Below are positions 15,863-23,922 of a stretch of 64,000 bases of DNA, in pieces; the first letter of the stretch is position 1; every line of letters begins with the position of its first letter. The stretch is from NCBI RefSeq assembly GCF_016745505.1, contig NZ_JAERUC010000196.1, positions 58,501 through 122,500 of the forward strand, given 5' to 3'. Source of the DNA: Streptomyces silvae. GTDB taxonomy: Bacteria; Actinomycetota; Actinomycetes; Streptomycetales; Streptomycetaceae. The position numbers were made by a program, and so were the translations under genes. The notes below the pieces were generated by a model. The model was not told where the DNA came from, ran no database searches, and saw nothing but the letters and a program-made list of their open reading frames with translations.

Positions 15863-16972
15863 CTAACGGGCCGTCTGCCGGTGGACGTACTCCACGAGGC
15901 GCGTCAGCGCGTCCGGGTCCATGTTCGGCATGACGCCGTGGCCCAGGTTGAAGATGTGGCCCTCCAGACCGGCGGCCGCGTCCAGCACCTCCCGGGTCTT
16001 GGCCTCCACCGCGGGGGTCGGCGCGAAGAGCACCGCCGGGTCGAGGTTGCCCTGGAGCGCCTTGCCGGGGCCGACCCGGCGGGCGGCCTCGTCCAGCGGG
16101 ACCCGCCAGTCGACGCCGACGACGTCCGCGCCGGCCTCGCCCATCAGGCCGAGCAGTTCGCCGGTGCCGACACCGAAGTGGATGCGCGGGACGCCGTACG
16201 GCGCGACGGCGTCGAAGACCTTCGCCGAGGCGGGCAGCACCGAGCGGCGGTAGTCGGCGGGGGCCAGGGCGCCCACCCAGGAGTCGAAGAGCTGCACGGC
16301 GGAGGCGCCGGCCTCGATCTGGACCTTGAGGAAGGCGCCGGTGATGTCGGCGAGGCGGTCGAGCAGATCGGCCCAGAGCTCCGGGTCGCCGTACATCAGC
16401 GCCTTGGTGTGCTCGTGGTTGCGGGACGGGCCGCCCTCCACGAGGTAGCTCGCCAGGGTGAACGGCGCGCCTGCGAAGCCGATCAGCGGGGTGGACCCCA
16501 GCTCGGCGGTGAGCATCCCGATGGCCTGGGTGACGTACGGGACGTCCTCGGGCGTCAGGTCGCGCAACCGGGCGAGGTCGGCGCGGGTGCGGATCGGCTC
16601 GGCGATGACCGGTCCGACGCCGGGCTTGATGTCGAGGTCGATGCCGATGGCCTTGAGCGGGACGACGATGTCGCTGAAGTAGATCGCGGCGTCGACCTTG
16701 TGGCGGCGTACGGGCTGCAGGGTGATCTCGGTGACCAGCTCCGGCAACATGCACGAGTCCAGCATCGCGATGCCCTCGCGGACCTTCAGGTACTCGGGCA
16801 GCGAGCGCCCCGCCTGACGCATGAACCAGACCGGGGTGTGCGGCACCGGCTCACGGCGGCAGGCCTTGAGGAAGGCCGAATCATGGGTGGCGGGGGTCGT
16901 CCGCAGGCCCGAGGACGGGCCCTCCCCTGTTCGGACGGAGCTGCGCTCTCGGGGAAGGTCGTTGGCACTCAC
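15863..16972 (-). CDS. hemE: uroporphyrinogen decarboxylase
   Basis: A 369-residue enzyme that removes four carboxyl groups from uroporphyrinogen III to give coproporphyrinogen III. Signature 1, PVWFMRQAGRSLPEY, lies at about 47-61 and the second signature, GFAGAPFTLASYLVEGG, mid-protein. The GTG at 16970-16972 is chosen because upstream codons are unlike the family; the longer frame reaches 16999. It diverges from the DUF3000 gene. With hemG and hemQ nearby it supplies the coproporphyrin branch. Confidence 0.95.
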   Translation of the reverse strand: MSANDLPRERSSVRTGEGPSSGLRTTPATHDSAFLKACRREPVPHTPVWFMRQAGRSLPEYLKVREGIAMLDSCMLPELVTEITLQPVRRHKVDAAIYFSDIVVPLKAIGIDLDIKPGVGPVIAEPIRTRADLARLRDLTPEDVPYVTQAIGMLTAELGSTPLIGFAGAPFTLASYLVEGGPSRNHEHTKALMYGDPELWADLLDRLADITGAFLKVQIEAGASAVQLFDSWVGALAPADYRRSVLPASAKVFDAVAPYGVPRIHFGVGTGELLGLMGEAGADVVGVDWRVPLDEAARRVGPGKALQGNLDPAVLFAPTPAVEAKTREVLDAAAGLEGHIFNLGHGVMPNMDPDALTRLVEYVHRQTAR

Positions 16973-17064
16973 GCACAGAATCTTCGCACGGAGCGGCAAC
17001 GAGCCGGACGTCGCATGGGTGTCCCTCCCTGCACGGCGCTCCGGTTCCGCCTACTCTTCCCCGC

Positions 17065-17724
17065 ATGGCTCCGGCTCAGGGACAATTTTCCGATCATTCC
17101 GATGGCACTGACAGCGAGGAGGGTGCGGACGGCGACACCGTCCCGCCCGCGTTCCGGGCGGCGGTCGACGCGCTGCGCTCCGCCCGCCTGCGCCCCGAAC
17201 TGGAGGTCGAGCCCACACGGCCGCCGCAGCGGCTCGCCCCGCACGCGTACGCCCTGGAGGCCGCCGTCGTGGAGGGCGAGGACGATCTCGCCGACGGCCG
17301 CCTGGTCCTCCTGCACGATCCGGCCGGACACGATACCTGGCAGGGCACGTTCCGCCTGGTGACGCTCGTCCGGGCCGAACTCGAACCGGAGATGGCGGCC
17401 GACCCGCTGCTGCCCGAGGTGTGCTGGACCTGGCTCACGGGCGCGCTGGACGCCCGGGGTCTCTCGTACGGGGAGGCCGGGGGGACGGTGACGCGCGCCG
17501 GTTCGCACTACTTCGGTGCGCTCTCCGCGCGCCGCCCGGCGACGCAGATCGAGATCCGGGCGTCGTGGACGCCGCGTGAGGGGCGCGGCGGGGTGCCCGA
17601 CACGGCGGGCCATCTCGTCGCCTGGGGCGATCTGCTCTGCCAGCTCGCCGGTCTGCCGCCGTCGGGGACGGCCGACGCGGCGGTGGTGAGCCTGCCCCAG
17701 CGGCGGGGGCCCCAGGTCTCATAA
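17065..17724 (+). CDS. DUF3000 protein
   Basis: A 219-residue soluble protein of the actinobacterial DUF3000 family, with the conserved run LPPAFRAAV-type N terminus, a central WQGTFRLVTLVRAELEPEMA and the Trp-rich LPEVCWTWLTGAL. No catalytic motif is visible and the function is unknown. Its position between hemE and a LuxR-type regulator is conserved in Streptomyces as far as I remember. A U-tailed terminator follows. Confidence 0.85.
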   Translation: MAPAQGQFSDHSDGTDSEEGADGDTVPPAFRAAVDALRSARLRPELEVEPTRPPQRLAPHAYALEAAVVEGEDDLADGRLVLLHDPAGHDTWQGTFRLVTLVRAELEPEMAADPLLPEVCWTWLTGALDARGLSYGEAGGTVTRAGSHYFGALSARRPATQIEIRASWTPREGRGGVPDTAGHLVAWGDLLCQLAGLPPSGTADAAVVSLPQRRGPQVS

Positions 17725-17743
17725 CGCTGCGTCATCTTCGGGG

Positions 17744-17775
17744 AGAGCCGGTCGCACAGGGACCGGCTCTCTTTT
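17744..17775 (+). terminator. rho-independent terminator after DUF3000 gene
   Basis: A perfect 10-bp stem (17744-17753 with 17761-17770), 7-base loop, then CTTTTC. This is one of the few canonical U-tailed terminators in the window. Confidence 0.85.
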
Positions 17776-17838
17776 CGTACAATCGATCGCGCGTCCTATT
17801 TGCCCGAATTGTTACTCACTAAATCGTGATCTTCCTCT

Positions 17839-17846
17839 AAAGGAGG
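17839..17846 (+). promoter_or_regulatory. near-perfect Shine-Dalgarno without an adjacent start codon
   Basis: AAAGGAGG-like bases lie about 100 bases before the regulator start. The next ATG (17871) is too far away, and its frame runs into the regulator gene out of phase. It may mark a short leader peptide using CTG, or a 5' UTR element. Confidence 0.3.
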
Positions 17847-17943
17847 ACGCACCTGCTGCCGAAGAGGTCAATGACCCTTCAAGCACGGTTCGCCCCGGCT
17901 TCATCCCCGAGCCGGCCCGTCCCGCCACTCCCCAGGAGGCCTG

Positions 17944-18606
17944 GTGTCCGTTCTCCTCGAGCAGCCCGCAAGCCTGGTCGCCTACCGCCCGAACAAGCCG
18001 ACGGCCATGGTCGTCGTGGCCGACCCGCGCGTCCGTTCCACCGTCACCCGCCATCTGTGGGCACTCGGAGTTCGTGACGTCATCGAGGCGTCGTCCATCG
18101 CGGAGGCCCGCCCCCGCGTCGGCAACCCGCGCGACATCTGCGTTGCCGACGTCCACCTGCCCGACGGTTCCGGGCTGACCCTGCTGTCCGAGACCCGAGC
18201 CGCCGGCTGGCCGAACGGCCTCGCCCTCTCCGCCGCCGATGACATCGGCGCGGTGCGCAACGCCCTCGCGGGCGGCGTGAAGGGCTATGTCGTCACCGGC
18301 ACCCGTACCAACATCGGCCACCCCACCCGCCCCGGCGTCGCCCCCATCGGTGCCAACGCCGCCCGAATGCACCGCAGGCCTCCCGGTTCCCCGAGCCACC
18401 CGGGCGGCTACCGCGAACTCTCCGGCCGTGAGGTGGAGGTGCTCCGCCTGGTCGCCGAAGGCCAGTCCAACAAGGCCATCGGCGTCTCGATGGGCCTCTC
18501 CGCCCTCACCGTCAAGAGCCACCTCGCCCGCATCGCCCGCAAGCTCGGCACCGGAGACCGCGCCGGAATGGTCGCCGTGGCCCTGCGTACGGGCATCATC
18601 CACTGA
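17944..18606 (+). CDS. LuxR-type atypical response regulator
   Basis: A 220-residue protein. The receiver-like domain (about 20-120) keeps the phospho-acceptor position Asp69 (VADVHLPDG) and Lys113 but has only one residue of the usual acidic pair (Asp27). A LuxR/FixJ helix-turn-helix follows at 157-218, with ELSGREVEVLRLVAEGQSNK and LTVKSHLARIARKLG. No kinase gene is adjacent, so it is an orphan. GTG 17944 has AGGAGG just upstream. It probably controls transcription without a dedicated sensor; targets are unknown. Confidence 0.85.
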   Translation: MSVLLEQPASLVAYRPNKPTAMVVVADPRVRSTVTRHLWALGVRDVIEASSIAEARPRVGNPRDICVADVHLPDGSGLTLLSETRAAGWPNGLALSAADDIGAVRNALAGGVKGYVVTGTRTNIGHPTRPGVAPIGANAARMHRRPPGSPSHPGGYRELSGREVEVLRLVAEGQSNKAIGVSMGLSALTVKSHLARIARKLGTGDRAGMVAVALRTGIIH

Positions 18607-18664
18607 TCCCCCCACCCCACCGGCACCTGCGCGGATGCGTATCCGGCCGGTTTACGTGCATGGC

Positions 18665-18696
18665 CGCCCGTCGACGGAACGTTCCGTCGACGGGCG
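18665..18696. promoter_or_regulatory. perfect 32-bp palindrome between regulator and rnd
   Basis: CGCCCGTCGACGGAAC is followed directly by its reverse complement, with no loop, 59 bases after the regulator stop and 28 before the rnd start. It can act as a terminator, but full symmetry also suits a dimeric operator. Confidence 0.6.
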
Positions 18697-18723
18697 ACGC
18701 ACATACACAGATACCCTTGGCAT

Positions 18724-19998
18724 GTGACCGACGCCCAAGAGACCGCAGCAGACACTTCACTGCGAACCACCGGGGGCGCTCCCCCGGACGACGTCGCCCC
18801 GGCGCCGATCCCCTTGCTCGAACCGCGCGAGGGCATCCCCCCGGTGGTGGCGACCGACGACGCGCTGGCCGGGGTGGTCGCGGCCTTCGCCGCGGGCACC
18901 GGACCGGTGGCCGTCGACGCCGAGCGCGCCTCGGGGTACCGCTACGGGCAGCGCGCCTATCTCGTGCAGCTGCGCCGCGAGGGCGCGGGGAGCGCGCTGA
19001 TCGACCCGGTCGGCTGCCCCGACCTGTCCACGCTCGGCCAGGCCCTCACCGGAGCCGAGTGGATCCTGCACGCCGCCACCCAGGACCTGCCCTGTCTGCG
19101 CGACATAGGCATGACCCCGACCTCGCTCTTCGACACGGAGCTCGCCGGGCGGCTGGCCGGATTCCCGCGCGTGGGCCTCGGCGCCATAGTGGAGAACGTC
19201 CTCGGCTACGCCCTGGAGAAGGGCCACTCCGCCGTCGACTGGTCCACCCGCCCCCTGCCCGACCCCTGGCTGCGCTACGCCGCGCTCGACGTCGAGCTGC
19301 TGGTGGATCTGCGCGACGCCCTGGAGGAGGAGCTGGACCGGCAGGGCAAGCTGGAGTGGGCGCTGGAGGAGTTCGACGCCATCGCCTCGGCCCCGCCGGC
19401 TCCCCCGCGCAAGGACCCGTGGCGCCGGACCTCCGGCATGCACAAGGTGCGCCGCCGCCGTCAGATCGCGGTCGTACGGGAGCTGTGGACCGCCCGTGAC
19501 CAGGTGGCGCAGCGCCGTGACATCTCGCCGGGCAAGGTGCTCGGCGACGCCGCGATCATCGAGGCGGCCCTGGCGCTCCCGGCGAACGTACAGGCGCTCA
19601 CCGCGCTGCCCGGCTTCGGCCACCGCATGGGGCGCCGTCAGCTGGAGCAGTGGCAGGCGGCCGTCGACCGGGCCAAGGAGCTGCCCGAGTCGGAGCTGCC
19701 GCAGCCCGGCCAGCAGCCGGCGGGCCCACCGCCGCCCCGCTCGTGGGCGGACAAGGACCCGGCCGCCGCGGCCCGGCTGTCGGCGGCCCGTACCGCCGTG
19801 TCGGAGCTGGCCGAGCGGCTGCACATGCCGCAGGAGAACCTGATCACCCCGGACACCGTGCGCCGGGTCTGCTGGGAGCCGCCGAAGGTGCTGACCCCGG
19901 GCGCGGTCGAGACCGCGCTGGCCGGGCACGGCGCGCGCCGCTGGCAGATCCAGCAGGTCGGCCCCCTGCTGCTGCGGGCGCTGGACACGAGCGCCTGA
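18724..19998 (+). CDS. rnd: ribonuclease D (3'-5' exonuclease with HRDC domain)
   Basis: A 424-residue protein. The DEDD exonuclease domain has Asp65-x-Glu67 (VAVDAERASG), Asp121 in HAATQDLPCLRDIG and Tyr185-x3-Asp189 (YAALD). The HRDC domain follows at about 235-310, with a second helical C-terminal domain. RNase D trims 3' ends of tRNA and other stable RNAs. The start is GTG 18724. A long hairpin lies after the stop. Confidence 0.92.
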   Translation: MTDAQETAADTSLRTTGGAPPDDVAPAPIPLLEPREGIPPVVATDDALAGVVAAFAAGTGPVAVDAERASGYRYGQRAYLVQLRREGAGSALIDPVGCPDLSTLGQALTGAEWILHAATQDLPCLRDIGMTPTSLFDTELAGRLAGFPRVGLGAIVENVLGYALEKGHSAVDWSTRPLPDPWLRYAALDVELLVDLRDALEEELDRQGKLEWALEEFDAIASAPPAPPRKDPWRRTSGMHKVRRRRQIAVVRELWTARDQVAQRRDISPGKVLGDAAIIEAALALPANVQALTALPGFGHRMGRRQLEQWQAAVDRAKELPESELPQPGQQPAGPPPPRSWADKDPAAAARLSAARTAVSELAERLHMPQENLITPDTVRRVCWEPPKVLTPGAVETALAGHGARRWQIQQVGPLLLRALDTSA

Positions 19999-20006
19999 CC
20001 CCGACG

Positions 20007-20051
20007 ACACGCGTACGCCCCCTGCCGGATCGGTGGGGGGCGTTCGCGTGT
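20007..20051 (+). terminator. hairpin terminator after rnd
   Basis: A stem of 7 + 8 bp with one internal mismatch (20007-20022 with 20036-20051) closes a 13-base loop. The following 20052-20268 is the fadAB promoter region, with no further gene. Confidence 0.65.
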
Positions 20052-20268
20052 CGGGACCGCACGGCGGACCGGACCGTCGAGGAGGATCGAATTCACGCCA
20101 GTTGTCCGCCCTTCCCGGGACACCGGCCGCGCCCCCTCCGTATGTGACGTTCGCCGCTCCGGTGGTGGGGGGTGGGCAGTCCGGTTACCCGCAAGTAGCA
20201 TGAGGGTCGTGGCGCGCCGATGCGTGCGCCCGCAGCAGTGCCATCCCGCACCCTGGAGGAGAGCCACC

Positions 20269-21489
20269 GTGCCTCGTACCATCCGGGACGTCGTCTTCGT
20301 CGACGGCGTCCGCACCCCGTTCGGCAAAGCGGGCCCGAAGGGCATCTACCACGAGACCCGCGCCGACGATCTCGTCGTGAAGGCCATCCGGGAGCTGCTG
20401 CGCCGCAACCCGGACCTGGACCCCGCGAAGATCGACGAGGTCGCCATCGCCGCGACCACGCAGATCGGCGACCAGGGCCTCACGCTCGGCCGCACCGCCG
20501 GAATCCTGGCCGGTCTGCCGCAGTCCGTCCCCGGTTACTCCATCGACCGCATGTGTGCGGGCGCCCTGACCGCCGTCACCTCGACGGCCGGCTCCATCGC
20601 CTTCGGCGCGTACGACGTCGTCATCGCCGGCGGTGTCGAGCACATGGGCCGCCACCCGATGGGCGAGAGCGTGGACCCGAACCCGCGCCTCGTCTCGGAG
20701 AAGCTGGTCGACGAGTCCGCCCTCTTCATGGGCATGACCGCGGAGAACCTGCACGACAGGTACCCCTCGATCACCAAGCAGCGCGCCGACGAGTACGCGG
20801 TCCGTTCGCAGGAGAAGGCCGCCAAGGCGTACGCCAACGGCAAGATCCAGCAGGACCTGGTACCGGTCTCCGTGCGCCGCACCAACGCCGAGGCGGGCGA
20901 GACGGGCTGGGGCCTGGTCACCGCCGACGAGCCGATGCGCCCGGGCACCACGCTGGAGTCCCTGGCCGGTCTGAAGACCCCGTTCCGCGCCCACGGCCGC
21001 GTGACGGCCGGTAACGCCGCGGGTCTCAACGACGGCGCCACCGCCTCGCTGCTCGCCTCCGAGGAGACCGCCCGCGAGCTGGGCCTCCCGGTCAAGATGC
21101 GTCTCGTCTCGTACGCCTTCGCGGGTGTCGAGCCGGAGGTCATGGGCTACGGCCCGATCCCGGCGACGGAGAAGGCCCTGGCCAAGGCCGGTCTCTCCAT
21201 CGACGACATCGGTCTCTTCGAGATCAACGAGGCCTTCGCCGTGCAGGTGCTCGCCTTCCTGGAGCACTACGGCATCGCCGACGACGACCAGCGCGTCAAC
21301 CAGTACGGCGGCGCGATCGCCTACGGCCACCCGCTCGCCTCCTCCGGCGTCCGCCTGATGACTCAGCTGGCCCGCCAGTTCGAGGAGCAGCCGGAGGTCC
21401 GCTACGGCCTGACGACCATGTGCGTCGGCTTCGGCATGGGCGCGACGGTCGTCTGGGAGAACCCGAACTTCAACGGAGGCAGCAAGTGA
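20269..21489 (+). CDS. fadA: acetyl-CoA acyltransferase (thiolase)
   Basis: A 406-residue thiolase that cleaves 3-ketoacyl-CoA with CoA in beta-oxidation. The nucleophile is Cys96 (SIDRMCAGAL), the acid/base pair is His354 (GHPLASSG) and Cys385 (CVGFGMG). GTG 20269 follows GGAGGAGAG. It overlaps fadB by four bases (GTGA), so the two subunits of the trifunctional-type complex are made together. Regulation is not visible, though a FadR-type site could lie in the 270-base upstream region. Confidence 0.93.
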   Translation: MPRTIRDVVFVDGVRTPFGKAGPKGIYHETRADDLVVKAIRELLRRNPDLDPAKIDEVAIAATTQIGDQGLTLGRTAGILAGLPQSVPGYSIDRMCAGALTAVTSTAGSIAFGAYDVVIAGGVEHMGRHPMGESVDPNPRLVSEKLVDESALFMGMTAENLHDRYPSITKQRADEYAVRSQEKAAKAYANGKIQQDLVPVSVRRTNAEAGETGWGLVTADEPMRPGTTLESLAGLKTPFRAHGRVTAGNAAGLNDGATASLLASEETARELGLPVKMRLVSYAFAGVEPEVMGYGPIPATEKALAKAGLSIDDIGLFEINEAFAVQVLAFLEHYGIADDDQRVNQYGGAIAYGHPLASSGVRLMTQLARQFEEQPEVRYGLTTMCVGFGMGATVVWENPNFNGGSK

Positions 21490-23615
21490 GCTCCACCACT
21501 GAGCTTCTGAAGGGTGCGGCCGAGCTGTTCCCCGGCGAGGTCGTCACCCAGGCGCACGTACGCCACCTCGACCTGCCCGGCGGTGCGGGCCGTTTCGCCC
21601 TCATCACGCTGGACAACGGCTTCGACCACACCAAGCCGACCACCATCGGCCCGCAGTCACTGGCGAACCTGAACGCCGCCGTCGACCAGGTCGAGAAGGA
21701 GGCGGCCGAGGGCACGATCGTCGGTGTCGGTGTCACCGGCAAGCCGTTCATCTTCGCGGTCGGCGCCGACCTCAAGGGTGTCGAGCTCCTCAAGGACCAC
21801 AAGGACGCGCTGGCCATCGGCAAGGGCGGCCACGACGTCTTCCGCCGCCTCTCCGGCCTCGCGGTCCCGACGTTCGCGTACTACAACGGCGCGGCCATGG
21901 GCGGCGGCGTCGAGATCGGGCTGCACTGCTCGTACCGCACCGTCTCCAGCGCGCTGCCCGCGTTCTCGCTGCCCGAGGTCTTCCTCGGTCTGGTCCCCGG
22001 GTGGGGCGGCTGCGCGCTGCTCCCCAACCTGATCGGCGCGGACCGCGCGGTCTCGGTGATCATCGAGAACTCGCTGAACCAGAACCGTCAGCTCAAGGGC
22101 AAGCAGGTCTTCGAGCTCGGGATCGCCGACGCGATCTTCGAGGGCGCGGACTTCCTGGAGCAGTCGCTGATCTGGACCGCGTCCGTCCTCAAGGGCGAGA
22201 TCGCGGTGGAGCGTGCCGAGGTCGACCGCGGTGACGCCTGGGTCCAGGCCGTCGCCCGCGGCAAGGCGATCGCGGACTCCAAGGTGCACGGGGCGGCCCC
22301 GGCCGCGTACCGCGCGCTGGAGATCATCGCCGCGGCCAAGGACGGCGACCTGAGCGCCGGCTTCGACGCCGAGGACCAGGCCCTCGCGGACCTGATCATG
22401 GGCGGCGAGCTGCGCTCCGGGATCTACTCCTTCAACCTGGTCCAGAAGCGCGCCAAGCGCCCGGCCGGTGCCCCGGACAAGTCCCTGGCGCGTCCGGTCA
22501 CCAAGGTCGGCGTCGTGGGCGCGGGCCTGATGGCCAGCCAGCTCGCCCTGCTCTTCCTCCGCCGCCTGGAGGTCCCGGTCGTCCTCACGGACATCGACCA
22601 GGAGCGCGTCGACAAGGGCGTGGGCTACGTCCAGGCCGAGATCGAGAAGCTGCTCGGCAAGGGCCGTATCAACCAGGACAAGGCCAACCGCCTGAAGGCC
22701 CTGGTCTCCGGTGTGCTGGACAAGGCGGAGGGCTTCTCCGACGCCGACTTCATCATCGAGGCCGTCTTCGAGGAGATCGGCGTCAAGCAGCAGGTGTTCG
22801 CGGAGGTCGAGGCGGTCGCCCCGGCGCACGCGATCCTCGCCACCAACACCTCGTCCCTCTCGGTCACCGAGATGGCGTCGAAGCTGAAGAACCCCGAGCG
22901 GGTCGTCGGCTTCCACTTCTTCAACCCGGTCGCGATCCTCCCGCTCCTGGAGATCGTCCGCGGCGAGCAGACCGACGACGCCTCGCTGGCGACGGCCTTC
23001 GGTGTCGCCCGCAAGCTGAAGAAGACCGCGGTGCTGGTGAAGGACGCCCCGGCGTTCGTCGTGAACCGTATCCTCACCCGCTTCATGGGCGAGATCCAGA
23101 ACATCATCGACGAGGGCACCCCGGTCGAGACGGCGGAGAAGGCCATCGAGCCGCTCGGCCTGCCGATGTCCCCGCTGGTGCTCCTCGAGCTGGTCGGCCC
23201 GGCCATCGGCCTGCACGTCTCGGAGACCCTGAACCGCGCGTTCCCGGACCGCTTCACGGTCTCCGAGAACCTCGCGGCGGTCGTCAAGGCCGGCAAGCGC
23301 GGCTTCTACGTCTACGACTCCGGCGCGCCCGTCCTCGACCCCGAGGTCGCCGCGCTCCTCAAGCAGGGCGACACCGTCCTGACGGAGGAGCAGGTCCGTG
23401 ACCGCGTCCTGGACGCGGTGGCCCAGGAGATCGGCCTCATGCTGGCCGAGGGCGTCGTCGCCGAGCCGCAGGACATCGACCTCTGCCTGATCACCGGCGC
23501 GGGCTGGCCCTTCCACCTGGGCGGCATCACGCCGTACCTGGACCGCGAGGGCGTCTCGGAGCGGGTCAACGGCAAGCCGTTCCTGGCGCAGGGCGTGGCG
23601 AGCGTCCCGGCGTAA
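21486..23615 (+). CDS. fadB: enoyl-CoA hydratase / 3-hydroxyacyl-CoA dehydrogenase
   Basis: A 709-residue fusion. The crotonase domain (about 20-200) has AVGADLKG, NGAAMGGGVEIGL and LPEVFLGLVPGWGG; the Rossmann domain starts near residue 340 (VVGAGLMASQLAL), and the C-terminal dehydrogenase domains carry NTSSLSVTEMA and VGFHFFNPVAILPL, where the His is the dehydrogenase catalytic base. It hydrates enoyl-CoA and oxidises 3-hydroxyacyl-CoA with NAD. The start overlaps the fadA stop. A strong hairpin follows. Confidence 0.93.
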   Translation: MSSTTELLKGAAELFPGEVVTQAHVRHLDLPGGAGRFALITLDNGFDHTKPTTIGPQSLANLNAAVDQVEKEAAEGTIVGVGVTGKPFIFAVGADLKGVELLKDHKDALAIGKGGHDVFRRLSGLAVPTFAYYNGAAMGGGVEIGLHCSYRTVSSALPAFSLPEVFLGLVPGWGGCALLPNLIGADRAVSVIIENSLNQNRQLKGKQVFELGIADAIFEGADFLEQSLIWTASVLKGEIAVERAEVDRGDAWVQAVARGKAIADSKVHGAAPAAYRALEIIAAAKDGDLSAGFDAEDQALADLIMGGELRSGIYSFNLVQKRAKRPAGAPDKSLARPVTKVGVVGAGLMASQLALLFLRRLEVPVVLTDIDQERVDKGVGYVQAEIEKLLGKGRINQDKANRLKALVSGVLDKAEGFSDADFIIEAVFEEIGVKQQVFAEVEAVAPAHAILATNTSSLSVTEMASKLKNPERVVGFHFFNPVAILPLLEIVRGEQTDDASLATAFGVARKLKKTAVLVKDAPAFVVNRILTRFMGEIQNIIDEGTPVETAEKAIEPLGLPMSPLVLLELVGPAIGLHVSETLNRAFPDRFTVSENLAAVVKAGKRGFYVYDSGAPVLDPEVAALLKQGDTVLTEEQVRDRVLDAVAQEIGLMLAEGVVAEPQDIDLCLITGAGWPFHLGGITPYLDREGVSERVNGKPFLAQGVASVPA

Positions 23616-23658
23616 CGCCACCGCTGTCCTCTTCACCGAATCTGCGCGATCAGCGGAG

Positions 23659-23694
23659 AGCGGGCCGTACGGATCACCGTACGGCCCGCTTTCG
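23659..23694 (+). terminator. terminator of fadAB
   Basis: A perfect 14-bp stem (23659-23672 with 23677-23690), 4-base loop, followed by TTCG. Between it and 23922 lies an AT-rich stretch (about 23700-23780) likely to hold the promoter of the glycopolymer locus; no gene is seen there. Confidence 0.85.
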
Positions 23695-23922
23695 CGTGTC
23701 CGGAATTGCCAGCTACGTAGCCGAATCGGAATCATTTAATTGCAGACTCAACCTTAGAATCTTGTTATTCTTCACCTCTGCGACACGTTTGCTTCACTTG
23801 GCTGCACCTTCCGGCGGATCCCCACCTCCGCGCTCCGCCCGCCGAGTCCGACGCACGGTCGCTGTGACGCGTGATGGTTGCTCGCCGTGAGGCCGAGCGG
23901 GGGAACACGGAGTAGACGAGCA

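Noticed and set aside
21657..23735. Long minus-strand frame opposite fadB
   Set aside because: It is an antisense shadow of a well-recognised gene and has no domain of its own.
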